The notes below the pieces were generated by a model. It did not search any database, was not told the DNA's origin, and was given only the letters and a program-made list of their open reading frames with translations. The translations under genes and the position numbers were made by a program. Shown piece after piece: positions 23,674 through 35,509 of a stretch of DNA of 64,000 nt (the stretch's first letter is position 1; each line of letters starts with the position of its first letter). Source of the DNA: Turritopsis dohrnii (lineage: Eukaryota; Cnidaria; Hydrozoa; Anthoathecata; Oceaniidae); NCBI GenBank assembly GCA_027922465.2, contig BQMF02000103.1, forward strand, positions 868,001 through 932,000, given 5' to 3'.

Positions 23674-24994
23674 ATGGCTGGATTGCAGTGTGTAGCTTAT
23701 GGATGTCTTTCATATAGCTACAAATTTAATGAGAATGGGGAAAGAATTCCAACAGGTCTCAGTTTTTTTACATTTCCTAAAAAATGTTATGCCAAAAAAG
23801 ATTGGTGCAATTTGATTAAAAGAAGAGAAAACAAAGATGGTTTTAAGATAACAAACTCTACAAGAATTTGTGAAAAACATTTCCCACAAGAGAAAATTTA
23901 TCGCCCCCCCTGGTGGTAATAAAAAGAGATTGTTGGATGGTGCACGCCCTGTACTTCATTATTGGAACAATTTCTCAAATGAAACAACATTAAGAAGGTC
24001 ACCGAGAAAAAGAGTGCGAAGAGAGGAAGTGGTGCAGCATGATGAGGAGGAGGAAGATACTGTTGTAAATAATAATGTTGATGAACAACAACCGGTAACA
24101 GATGATGACAATACTGCAGGCGTTGAGCAGTCATTCTGTGCAGCTTATGATGATTCAGATTTGATGAAAAATGATGATGATGAAAAACAAATGTTGCTGC
24201 TTCGTATCCAGGAATTAGAAGATAGGAACAAAGCTTTGGATACTCGTTTGAAAGTTAAAACTGACTTTGTGGAGTATTTAACATCAAGTGATGATTCGTG
24301 TAATCATTATACTGGTTTTCCATCGGTTGATTTGATGATGGTTGTTTTTGAATACCTAAATCCCATGGATAACTTAAATTTATATAATTATCAACACCGC
24401 ACTCAGTTAGGCAGAGGAAGGCCAAGAGCACTTCAACCATTGACTTCATTCCTATTAACTTTAGTAAGGATTCGCAGAAATTTCGATGTGCATCATTTGT
24501 CATTTTTATTTGGTGTTTCAATAGGAACTGTCAGTAATACCATTATAACTTGGATAAACTTTTTGTACTTAAAGCTGGGTTCAATCAATATTTGGCCAAG
24601 TAAAGAGCAAATTTCAAAGATCATTCCAAGCTCATTGAAAGAAAAGTATCCAAGATGCAGATGCATTATAGACTGTGTCGAGTTTAAAGTTGCAACATCA
24701 TCGCTTTTCTTACATAAAATGATGTATTCTGACTACAAGAGCCATACAACAGTGAAGCAATTAGTTGGAATAGCACCTGGTGGAGGCTTTACATTTCTTT
24801 CCAGCATTTATCCTGGAAGTATTTCTGATAAAGAAATTGTTATAAAAAGTGGAATTTTAAATTCGAAATTATGGGATGAAGGTGACCAGTTAATGGCAGA
24901 TAGAGGTTTTACCATTCAGGAGTACTTATCTCCAATTGGTGTGGAACTTGTAAGAGCTTATGGCAATGGGCTCATAAAACTTTCCATGGTCTAA
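23674..24994 (+). pseudogene. THAP-domain DDE transposase, frameshifted and truncated
   Basis: The ATG at 23674 opens a THAP zinc finger (C2CH: CVAYGC at residues 6-11, then WC, then CEKHF) that binds transposon ends. The frame breaks in a run of seven C at 23904-23910. Removing one base's worth of shift resumes PPGGNKKRLLDGARPVLHYW in the next frame, which runs to 24994. Next come a basic RRSPRKRVRREE patch, an acidic stretch, a short coiled coil (about LLLRIQELEDRNKALDTRL), and a DDE_Tnp_4 domain with the first acidic residue in CIIDCVEF and the second in LMADRGF. The distal part with the third catalytic acid is absent: after GVELV the frame crosses the deletion junction into antisense sequence of the neighbouring gene. 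It is not functional. Confidence 0.85.
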
Positions 24995-26667
24995 TTTAAT
25001 TTGTAATATGTTGCTTTTAGGTTTTGTTGGTGTTGTAAGAGAAACAGCGAGATTTTCAAGTCCTTTCACTGTTTTCACATTCTTCAGTTTGTTACAAAGC
25101 GAAGCTGTAAACCGATTTATACGATGCTCAAACCAAGTTGGACATGCAGCCTGCTCACGAGTTTCTCTCTCGATACGTACAATGTCTTCATAGGTGACAT
25201 GAAGAGCTTCTAAAAATTTTAGTTTTTCCAAACTTTTGATATCATTCAAATATGGTGTAACGTTAGTATCAGTCTCTGTAAATGGGAAATCTGGGTATGA
25301 GTATGTCCGTTGTAGTTCACTTTTGCTTGGTGGTGGTAAATTGGCATAAACTTGAAAATCAGGAGGAACTAGTGGAACTTGGTAGCTTAAGAATGATCCA
25401 AGTGTAACACTACCATACTTTGTAGGGATAGTGGTTTCATTTGAATTCGATACAATGTCTAAAAAATGAATATCTGGACTTGTTTCGGATAATCTTGATA
25501 CAAACATTTGTATATTGTTCCCTTGCTCCTCTGTCTTTTCAAATTCAACATCATAAAGAGTACTTGATATGCTTTTTTCAATTTTTCGTGCTTTATTTTC
25601 TGGTGATTTTATTTCCAGTTGATCAACTGGTACTTTTTGCACTTTACCACGATGTTGAGGGACAGACCAAACACATGGTTTTGACGTGCATGGTTTGGCT
25701 TCTGGGATACCTGTACAGCCATCTAAAATCCATTTAGCAACTATTTTCATCAAGGCATATGTGTGAGCACAAGTCCCAGAATTACCAGCAGGGCACTGGC
25801 AATGGGCATACTCTATCTCAGCATTTTCTTTGGATATCACAATCAATATCCACCTATCCTTCTGACGTAAACTTGCTGCACAAATTCCTTTGATGCAAAA
25901 AAAGTTGTTATTTTGTTTTGCATGAATAGAGTTAATATCGACGTAATTTTCCTCAAAAAACTTTTCACCTCGCTGAAAGTTCTTTTTTATTACTGTTGCT
26001 TTAGATACAATGCTTGTATTGATTCGTTCAACATAGTTAGTTATATTATTGATTGAAACTTTTGGAATATTTTCCAGGGATTTAGTCCAACCTTCACTTC
26101 GCTGTAAATGGTTTCTTTCTTCCAAAAAATCCTTGGGGCATTCTAATTTTTCTTTCTGTAAGGCCACTGATGGCTTTATTTTCAGATTTTGTTGCTCTGC
26201 TTTTTGTTTGAGCCACTTTTTGTCTGGAGTAGGATCCACAATCTTTTCAGTCAAACCGCCATTAACATAGTGCAGGACTCTAGAAAAAATAATAATTGCA
26301 GTTAGAATTGATAGGTTAGTGGTTGATCATAAAAATGTATTGCAGATTTATAATGTAGATTTTTATACCCACCTTATTCTGGCATCCTTTTTCGAATGTA
26401 CAGTACGTAGTGAGTCACCTCTGAATATCAACCATTGTTTTAAATGTGGCATACTGTACGTCGTTAATTTCTTAATGTCAATGTGAACTGCTGGATCATC
26501 GATATCGTCGGGTGTTAGACAAATTGAGTCCAAATCTAAAGAATAAAAACACAGTCAAAAAGTCAAACTTGATTAGGTACTCTATTTTTAGCTAGACATA
26601 AATATCTATGAATACATAGATGAAATAAATACATACCCACATAATCAGATTCGTTTTCTGCCATCAT
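24926..26667 (-). pseudogene. SAP-SWIM-YqaJ exonuclease-like transposon protein, C-terminally truncated
   Basis: Three exons on the minus strand, 26637-26667, 26373-26535 and 24926-26279, join in frame to 515 residues from the ATG at 26667. A SAP-like helix pair (KKLTTYSMPHLKQWLIFRGD) may bind DNA. A SWIM zinc finger follows (CQCPAGNSGTCAHTYAL, a CxC...CxH pattern). The C-terminal part, from ACPTWFEHRINRFTASLCNKL, matches the start of YqaJ/lambda-exonuclease-type recombinase domains and reaches the conserved YEPIAI segment, then ends in antisense transposase sequence at TNWR-stop. The catalytic acidic residues downstream are lost. The gene converges on the THAP-DDE gene; the products probably cooperated in transposition. 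Confidence 0.8.
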
Positions 26668-27506
26668 AACTTCCTATAATACTTTTTCCTTTGTTTTTTC
26701 TTTGTTCTTTTTATATATTTATCTTTTTCTGATTACTTTCAACATATATGCTTTCAAGTATTTACCTTGTTAGCGCGCAATGTTTACATTCATTACAAAC
26801 ATTGCCTCGTTTTGAAAAAAAAAGTGCACTCCATGGCAGAGATTAATGAAAAGCCGTATTAAATCTTTCTCCTTATTAGCCGAAAGATTTTTCCGGCAGC
26901 ATAGAAACCATATGGTTATACGTTATGCATTAACAGAAATCATATGGGCAAGAAAACAACTACAGCAACTTTGATACTTTCATCGATTTTATTTCAACTT
27001 CAAATTTCAGTTACTAGTTATACTTTCCAGCTTCACGTGCTTACAACCTTACGTGCTTGGTTAATCACGCAAGTGAATTTTCGTTTCTACCAATTCAGTG
27101 AAGATCTAGTACCAAGCAGTTGCTGATTACTAAAAATAAAAGTGTAAACAGTTATACAACTTACAGATTCATGAAAATGAATCAGGAAAAATGAATTTTC
27201 ATTCATGAAAATTCATCAGACAATTTTTCTTCTTATCTGTTTAAAAAATATCTGAAATAATTCTTATTATATTTTGTAACTATTACAAGAGCCAGATGGC
27301 GCAAAATGCTAGCAGCAATTGTACTTAAAGTTATGAAAAGTTACTACAAAGTTCTTTGAGACTTGTGTTTTTTTATATCTCACTGGTGGAAAACAGGCAT
27401 AAACATAAATATGTTAAGATGATAAGTTAGTGTAAAAAGGGTCTAATTATAAGCCACCAGAAATTAATTTATTAAAGACAAAAGAATTATACATGCGTGA
27501 GCTCCT

Positions 27507-28600
27507 GTATATTTTTCTTATAAGAAACGTACTTTATAAAACATGAACCGACCAGAACCGACCAGAACCCAGCAGGAACCCACCAGAACCCAGCAGGAAC
27601 CCACCAGAACCCAGCAGGAACCCACCAAGAACCGACCAGAACCCAGTAGAGACATACCAATACGGACCCTGCAAACGGGACCCAGGACCATAAAATCAAA
27701 GGTGGGAGCCGCGTCCCGCGACACTAAAATCAAAAGTGGGACCCGAGACCCGAGACCCGAGACCCTAAAATCAAGGGTGGGACCAGGGATCTTTACATCA
27801 AAGGTGGGACCCAGGACCTAGGACTCTCAAATCAAAAGTCAGACCCGGGATATGGGTGCCGAAGTGTGCACAAAATTTCTCTAAACAAACAATTCTCTTG
27901 ATTGTGTCGAGTTGCGTAATAATAATGTATTGCAATGTAGTTTTTCAGCTTTGCAAAGTGGATCTATTTGAAAGTGCAGTAATTTCCTAGACACCAGTCA
28001 CCAATATCACCAGTGTGATATCGTGAAGTATTAAAATTTATTTGTGCACTACTAACTTAAATAATCGTGTGGGTGATTTTTTGTAACGTGGTAAAAGGCC
28101 TACTGGAAAAGTGGGATCCGGGAATCGGGACTCCCAACCCTACATACAACAGGTGGGACCCAAGACCAGGGAGCCTATATGTGATAGGTGGGACACACCA
28201 GATTCAGATTCTTTCTCCCTTATACAATTGTAGCTCGGAGAACTGTGAATTCTTTCTTGTTAACTTCAAAGCTGGAGCCACGTGTGATAATGTAAATGTT
28301 AATCAATACTTCTTTTAACAAAAAGTGTCAAATCATTTTCTCATTAAAAATAAAAGGCTGTGTGCTAATATATATCTTTTCAAGAGAATTGTTTGAGTCC
28401 TGGGTCCTGGGTCTCGCCTTTGATTTTTAGGGTCCTGGGTCCCGTTTGCAGGGTCTGTATTGATGGGTCTCTGCTGGGTTCTGGTCGGTTCTTGGTGGGT
28501 TCCTGCTGGGTTCTGGTCGGTTCCTGCTGGGTTCTGGTCGGTTCTGGTTGGTTCTGGCCGGTTCATGTTTTATCAAGTACGTATAAGAAAATTTTTTGTA
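27507..28600. repeat. 1.1-kb inverted repeat with minisatellite arms
   Basis: The left arm (27507-27700) is inverted at 28395-28600. Both contain a 21-bp minisatellite: AGAACCCAGCAGGAACCCACC on the left, three and a half copies, with its complement on the right. Next comes a unique-like CCCTGCAAACGGGACCCAGGA segment. The interior holds GGTGGGACCC-type repeats (27690-27850, 28110-28200) and an inner inverted pair CAAACAATTCTCTTGA / TCAAGAGAATTGTTTG. It is GC-rich relative to its surroundings. Open frames here encode only repetitive RTQQEPT-like peptides and are not genes. Confidence 0.75.
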
Positions 28601-29599
28601 AGACCATGTGTAGAAAAAAACCACGAAAAAAAATATATGTTTTAATAAAAATTTCATGGAACCAAAAATGAATTCAAACAAATAACTGCCTTCTGGAACT
28701 AGATCTTTGAAAGTCTTAATACACAAAACAGTGTTGTAGTTAACAAACGAGGTCATAAGAAGTTTTGAACTGAAAGTCGTACGTATATTTTGTTGGCACC
28801 ATAATTATAAATGCGAAACATCAATTTTCTCAATTCCTTTTACAGGAACTTTTTGGCCTTTAAAATTTCAGTTTACAGTGAAGTGCTTACAGGGCATAAT
28901 GTAATAAAATTGAAAAATTCAGCAAGGGAAAAAGGAAAACATAATTTGCACAACTTACATATAATAAATAATCTATGCAACTTGCCTGACTTTTTCTTTC
29001 TCCTTGATAAATTTGTCTCCTGTCAAATACGTCTCGATTCAATATGCTTCAAGTAATGTTGTTGTTTTCATATTATCTGCAAAAGACTAATTCGACTGAT
29101 TCTTGCTCCTTGTTGACAAAAAGTTTTAGCCTTCGCTCCCAGAATGCACTATATCAAAATTAAGGGTGGGAAAAGGCGCATTGAAATGAATGATTTATTT
29201 ATTCATTTAAGTGGAGTGAACCCTGTTTGTATTGTAGTATACTTAAATTGTTACAAACTGGCGATTCTTTTTCCAAAAATAAATGTCGTGCTTTAAACTT
29301 TCCGAGTTTGTACTGTAAAATTGAAAGTTACCAGTGATGGGCGTTAAAGCGGGCGTAAAGTACTGTAGCATTACACACTGACTGACAGACACGGGGAAAT
29401 GAAAGATCAGCTACCTTGCGGCGCTGACCAACAAAGCAGACACTTTTAGCTTATGAAGTAGTAGTAATCTCTTCTTCACTGCAAACGACATGCTTAAAGA
29501 GATACGCTTATAAAAGAAAAGTGACAATCAATGGAAATAAATTTTTACGCCACAGCGTAAAATGCAGGTAAATGGAAACGAGCCTTAAAATCTACATAA

Positions 29600-32500
29600 G
29601 AGAAAAAGGCTTTCTCTATGATCACGTCTCCGACTTTTCACGTTGTGCATAGAACGTGCAAATATGTTAATGATGTAACTATCTTATAAAATTTTCCCAA
29701 ATGGTCTCATAAGTAGCCTCCCTTTCAAAACAAATTCCACATAGAAAACAAAGCTTTAAACACGTCGCCGTCTTCGTTGCCGTTGCGATTGCTTAAGCCC
29801 CCTAATGTCTTACAAAGTCGGTGTGTGAGGTGTTAATACCAAATTCTCATATGTCGTATATCTTTCAATCCATGCAAGTTAGCACTAGAAAAATGTGCAA
29901 AACCTTTCGGGAAAAGGTATATTTCGTCAAACTCTTATGATCTTTACTAAATGTGCTTTGGTTACTTTCTCCTAAAACGCAAAAAGAGAAAAATGTTTTA
30001 AAGGCTTGAAAATACAACGTTTCACGTATTTGATCTTATGTATGACTCAGCAATTTATTTAACTTCACGCGTCAGATAAAACCTTTATCGCTATATTTTT
30101 ATGACAACTTTCATTCTAGAATCTTTATATTTTACAGACTTGTATTTTACAGACTGTTGTAATTATTTGGACAGTGACTTGAGCCTGAATTTCTTCATTA
30201 TTATTCCTTCATTGGTCAAATCTGAAACTTGCGTTCCTGTAAAATGTTCCCTATAAAATTGCAGCGTATGTAAGATTCGTTTCAAAATGTCAATTACTTC
30301 AATTGCTTGAATACACCTTTCCCGAATTCGTTTTTATATGTTGTTTTCTTGCTATATTGTCCATACGGGCCTCGTTTTGATGTACTCTTTTGTTATCTGG
30401 TATTTATTAAGTTATAGATGACAGAGACGAGGCCCGTATGGACAACTCAGCCAAAATATAGTATATAAACATAAATTCGGGAAAGGTGTATTACTTCCCT
30501 TGAACATCAATATTCAACAAAGAAAGAACAACACGGCTTACGAAAGACTCGTTAAATTTTCTTCAATGACATGTTTCAGTCAAATTTGTCGCCGCCATGA
30601 AATTTATTGAGTAACGTTTAAAATGCCGGAAATACGAATTTCACAACATGTTTTATGTGTCTGTCAAATCAATAAAGAAACTCTAAATTGATCTATTACA
30701 AGATTATCGTTTTAACCAGACATTTGCTTACATAGGCTTTAAACATCAGTTTGGGCGCAAATGCAGGATAGGAGACTCGGGAGATTTCTGACACTGGTCA
30801 AGCCTGTATCATGGCGGTCGACTTTGCAAAGTCCGGAAGTAGCTGTGTGGTTGGTCTCTAAAAGTCATAATTTAAAACAATGCTGGTGTAAGATTTTTTG
30901 TTATAATTTCTGCAAAATCGAAACGTATAAAAATGTTCCCCTCTATGCATCAAGAACGATAAAAGAAAAAAACCGAAGGTACGTTTCACAAGAATATGTA
31001 AACTTTCCATCAGCAAACCGTCATAAACTTGTCAAATAATTATATAATTGCATCTTGGCGTTTTTCTCTTGTCAAACCTTTATGTAACACATCACATAAA
31101 CACTTATGTAGATTTTCTTAAATACTTTGACCGCACCTTTAACACAGGCTAATAGAGTAAAATGCTGTTAAATTTTGAGACATCTTTACGGTGATTCATT
31201 GAGCAACTATGTGAGTCATATTTCCATTAAATCCTCGCCCTCATACACTCAGTGTTTTGAAATGATATTCATATATAACATATATGTTATTGGTTTGGTT
31301 GACCACAATATACCGTTTACATATTTTCAAAATGGCAGTGAGTGGGCAAATGGTTTTCCCACTAGTATCGATTCTTAATTGGAAATTCCTTCGTTGATAC
31401 CAAGGTTCCTTCGACGTCAACCTAATTTTAAAACAATTCATCATTGTGTTATGTAATTAATCATACGCAGACTCATAAACCCTATGACCGTTTAAAGTCT
31501 AACTATGTTTAATGATCGGGAAATATAGACCGGACAGCATATAGTTTAGCAGCACGAAATCATTAATATTGGAAAAAATATCATTGCTTGGAGAATATAT
31601 TCTGTGGTTTGATGTGACTGAAGCGTTAGTCGTGGTGTGGAAATAATACACAGTATGTCCCCTCTAACTTTAGCACTTCGTGAAGTGTTACATGAAGTGT
31701 TACATGACAGGTATGCGTCTTTTCATTTGCATGAATGTATTACCTTTATACTTAGAACATTTTTGCAGATGACTTTAAAAACGGAAAAACGGAAAAATTA
31801 CGAAAATACTAAATGTTTTTTAGAGGGTTGGACTAATTTTTCTGTTAGAATGTTCTGTTACTAGCATGCTGATTGTGCGAGGAAAGGCTGTTTTCTGATA
31901 CTAGTTTCTGCAAAAGCTGAATGGGGATAGTTAAAAAGAGTCTGGTTAACATAGAATAATTTTTAGTCGTCTAGTCACGAACTTACTGGAGCGTTTAAAC
32001 AAAGAACTTCTTTAAAAAATGACTTTGAGCTCTTTTAGGCCAATTAATAACGATATTGAATCAAAATGAAAGCAAAATGAAAAACAGAAAGTGATCACAC
32101 GTGAAAATATTTTCTGTAAGGTAAAAGAAAAACCCCAAAAAATTCTGCGACTTTTCTTCTTACTGTTCTGAACTCGTAACACAACGTTTTATTATCAACC
32201 CAAAAAAACCGAAAAATATATTTTCAGATTAGATTGCGTTTTCAAATAATTCCGTTTTCATCAAAATTTGGCGACAAAAACATGTAACTGATTTAAATAC
32301 GATTCTCACATCCAATTTCGAACTTCACTCTAAAGCATTTAATCATTTGTTTAAGATTACTATCAGTAACAACATAAGTAAAGTTTACATTGCAGGATGG
32401 ACGTTTTGTTTCTGTCTTTCTTCACCTCCATATTTTTGTTAGACAGCAAAGACACATTGGTTGTTTACATGTCATAGCTGAATAGGCTGTTAGACACAAA

Positions 32501-33300
32501 GCATATTTGCACAGTTCTCTGTGGGTTTTCAGCAGATAGTGTGGGGTTTATGTTATCAGCAAGAACCAAGGGAAGGAGTGTTTTCAGGTTTTCAGAAGAT
32601 TTTGACCAAATGTATTATAACGTTTTTTTGGTCTTCCTTTTTTGTGGATTTTTTCTGAGATCTGCTTTTCGCCTTTGTTTCACAGAATTGCAGATAGCAT
32701 ATTTGGGAGTTTTCAGACCACACAGTAAAGGTGTGATCCTTTCTGTGTGTTTACGAGTTTCTATATTCCTCAATTTTGTATAGCAATTCAAGAAAATGTT
32801 TTTTGGGGGTAGATGCCTGTTTTATCCTGAGACCAGGCAACTTAGAATGCCATTTTTTTTAGTGTTACCATCTTGTAGAGCTCGATATTCTGAGCAAGAA
32901 AATGTATAGTATATGTCTATGACGGACTGTTTCGGAGATATACATCGACGATCAAAAGTTTTGATGACGCCATGGAATCCCCAAAACGTTTGCCTAAATT
33001 TTTTTGTCACTCCACGGCCAATATTGCGAGCCCCCAAACACGTCAGTTATCCCTATTAGTTATTGAGACAATAGTGTTTGGTGGGAGTCAGGCGAAGGTA
33101 CCTCTTAATTTTTCAAATTGAAAAGAGAGTGATCAAAAGTGCTCTAAAGATCAATTTTTAGAACTTTCCATAAAGCTAATACTTCCATAAAGTGGACACT
33201 TTCTTAAGGAACGAATGATGTCCGCTTTATTTCTTCTATCACGTAAACAGGTGACGTCATTATAACTGATTATGAATATCCTAATAACATAACGAATGTG
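29600..33300. other. Gene-free stretch with scattered repeats
   Basis: No convincing gene. A MITE at 30311-30491 is listed separately. A diverged segment at 32930-33010 is related, inverted, to 37780-37860. The remainder is AT-rich. Confidence 0.5.
30311..30491. mobile_element. MITE of the ACCTTTCCCGAATT family, copy 3
   Basis: Begins ATACACCTTTCCCGAATTC and ends AAATTCGGGAAAGGTGTAT. The interior pair CATACGGGCCTCGT / ACGAGGCCCGTATG is perfectly inverted, so the whole element can fold back. Confidence 0.8.
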
Positions 33301-33536
33301 ACGTTGTAAAAATAAACCTTTCCCGAAAATCTGTCGAAATTAATAATCATTTAAACACTGTGTTTCGGATGAGCTGGCTATCACGCTGGGAATTATTGCA
33401 GTACCTGGTAAAAAAGATAGCTACTTAGGTAAGACAATAGCATAGATTAAATAATTAAAAAATATTTATAAAAGTATAAAAGGTAAAATTTTAATTATTT
33501 TCATATTTCTTAGACGTTTTGATCTCACCATGGTAA

Positions 33537-33617
33537 AGAAAAAAACAAACAAACAAACAAAAAAACAAACAAACAAACAAACAAACAAACAAACAAACAA
33601 ACAAACAAACAAACAAA
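33537..33617 (+). repeat. (AAAC)n microsatellite
   Basis: About 80 bp of AAAC/ACAA repeats with two short A-run interruptions near the start. Confidence 0.95.
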
Positions 33618-34290
33618 AAGTAACGGTTGAATCTTATTTGAACTGTTTGTTGTAGTGATGAGGATATAGCCTAATATGCCTTCACAAGCAAATGAATAGA
33701 TTTGATAGATATTTTACGGGTTTTGATTTTGAAAATCAGACATATCACATCAACAAGACATTTTGTTAAACAAAACTCGAAAAGTAGTCAAATGCAAAAA
33801 CTTACACAATATTCCAATTTCTAAAAAACAGTTCATTCGAAACTTTTGTTTCATAAGCGTTATGGCAATTGATGTCATAAACGCCATAATTTTTGACGTT
33901 CTTACGATGATGACATAATGTGTGACCTTTAGATGATTTATTGATTAAACATTGTTCTCCTGTTATCTAACAGGCTATTCATCTAACAACTCGAAACCAT
34001 CAAAACGTCCCGTGGATAAGCTCATATATTCGTTTGGGTTATTGAGTTTATAAACAACATTTACCGCGCTCTTTCAAGCATCAAAAAAAAAACATTTGAT
34101 GGTCTCTTAATGTTGCAAGACTCTGTTCTCACCATAGCATCACCACCTAAAATAATCGAAGAAATCACCTATCACAAGGTCGAGAAATAAGTGTGTCCTT
34201 GTGAGATAATCTTCACGAAAGAGCCAAAACAATTTTTTTTACTTTGCTTGAGCCTTCTTTTAATAATAGACAGCATTTTATTTTTGTATA

Positions 34291-34822
34291 TACCGTATTT
34301 CCTCTATTAAGCGCCCGGGCGCTTATAGAATTTTTTCGAAAATTAGGAGGGCGCTTATTGGAGGGGGGCGCTTAAAAGAGGGGGGCGCTTATAAAATTAT
34401 TTCAAAAAACCCCTACAAAAAATTGTGAGAGGTGTTAAAAATAAATACTTATTTCCACTTTTATTATTTTCTATAAAAGCTGTGTACAGAAAACAGAAGA
34501 AATATCAGGTATGGTTCATGTAATGTTTTCCAACTCTATATCTATGTCGTAATCTTCTTCTTAATCGGAGTCTATTAGAATGTTTGGATCATCTTCCATG
34601 TCTCGTTGAAAAGATCTACAAGCAGTTGGCTGACTGTTTTGGCTAGTTTCTAATAAGCGCCCGGGCGCTTATCTAGGATTTTGACTCTAACATTGTAACT
34701 CTAATAAGCGCCCGGGCGCTTATTAGAGGGGGGCGCTTATAAAATTATTTTTGGACTAACAGGGGCGCTTATTAGAGGGGGGCGCTTAAAAGAGGGGGGC
34801 GCTAAAAAGAGGAAATACGGTA
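34291..34822. mobile_element. MITE with TACCGTATTTCCTCT termini
   Basis: Perfect 15-bp inverted termini TACCGTATTTCCTCT and AGAGGAAATACGGTA, with TA on each outer flank. Behind each end are GC-rich words: the palindrome-containing GCGCCCGGGCGCTTA, and GGGGGGCGCTTA, repeated about eight times in all. These alternate with AT-rich filler and stand out sharply in composition. There is no coding capacity. Confidence 0.8.
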
Positions 34823-35509
34823 TATGATGTTTTAGCTCTTTCACATTTCTTTTGTTTGTAGCAGTACTTTCTGATATTAAAAAGTATATTAGCACTTAGA
34901 GATAACAAAAAGTAACAAAGTTTTATGCAGATTTTCAGCTGCGTAAACATCTATTTAGATAAGATAGATAAGTATATTTTCTGTCGATTATAAGTTTACA
35001 AGGTTCTAATATATTCCTTACAACAACCTGCAAAGTGTTAAGTATATTATACAGGCGTAAAAGAATATCATACAAGTTCATATTCTCGTAAACTCATAAA
35101 GAAACATATTCATATTGCATATTCCCAGTTAGTGTAACCACCGCTACACTATGCCACAAGATTACGCTACTCATTAAATAATTCGTTGTCTTGTAAAACT
35201 TGTATTTACACTTAAATATGTGATTTTCGGCACGCTCTTTCTTCCCTGCATACAGATACTTTGATCACGATTTGTATTTGAAATACTGTGTATCTTTTGT
35301 CATACATAAAAGACTGGCTTTGTCGAAATGTTTAAAGTATGCCACTTGTCAGGCCCCAAATCAATCAAAAACATTTTTACAAAAATCCTTAAATTACAAA
35401 ATGTTTGGGCGGAAAGTTTTTTTTTTTTAATGTATAGCTTGCTGTGTGTAAAAATTGGAAAACTTGAATGTGGGGGCATTTTTAGCTAAAGCTACATGCT
35501 AGTTTGAGA

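Larger units (their letters stand above)
23599..26857. mobile_element. ISL2EU-like DNA transposon, internally deleted
   Basis: Terminal inverted repeats ACGGCTTTTCATTAATC and GATTAATGAAAAGCCGT are perfect over 17 bp. They are flanked by AT on both sides (23597-23598 and 26858-26859), the 2-bp duplication reported for ISL2EU elements. Further inside, AAAACGAGGCA(A)TTGTTTGTA recurs inverted. Two convergent genes fill the element: a THAP-DDE transposase (plus) and a SAP-SWIM-YqaJ protein (minus). Both lose their C-termini at the same place near 24950, so one internal deletion disabled the element. The placement in the ISL2EU branch of the PIF/Harbinger-related group rests on gene content and target duplication. 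Confidence 0.8.
22358..29586. repeat. Inverted repeat pair 7.2 kb apart, enclosing nested transposons
   Basis: The segment from 22358 begins AAGGCTCGTTTCCATTTA and continues to a GTAGCGTAAAAAA word. It is matched as the reverse complement by 29541-29586, which ends TAAATGGAAACGAGCCTT. The match is about 46 bp with some mismatches. Further out, CAACGGCAACG near 22239 and CGTTGCCGTTG near 29777 are also inverted. Either these are termini of one old element since invaded by others, or two opposite copies of one family. Confidence 0.5.

Noticed and set aside
27543..27821. Open frame encoding a proline/glutamine-rich repetitive peptide
   Set aside because: It is the translation of the 21-bp minisatellite. 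The opposite strand and the inverted arm give equally open frames, so openness reflects repeat composition.
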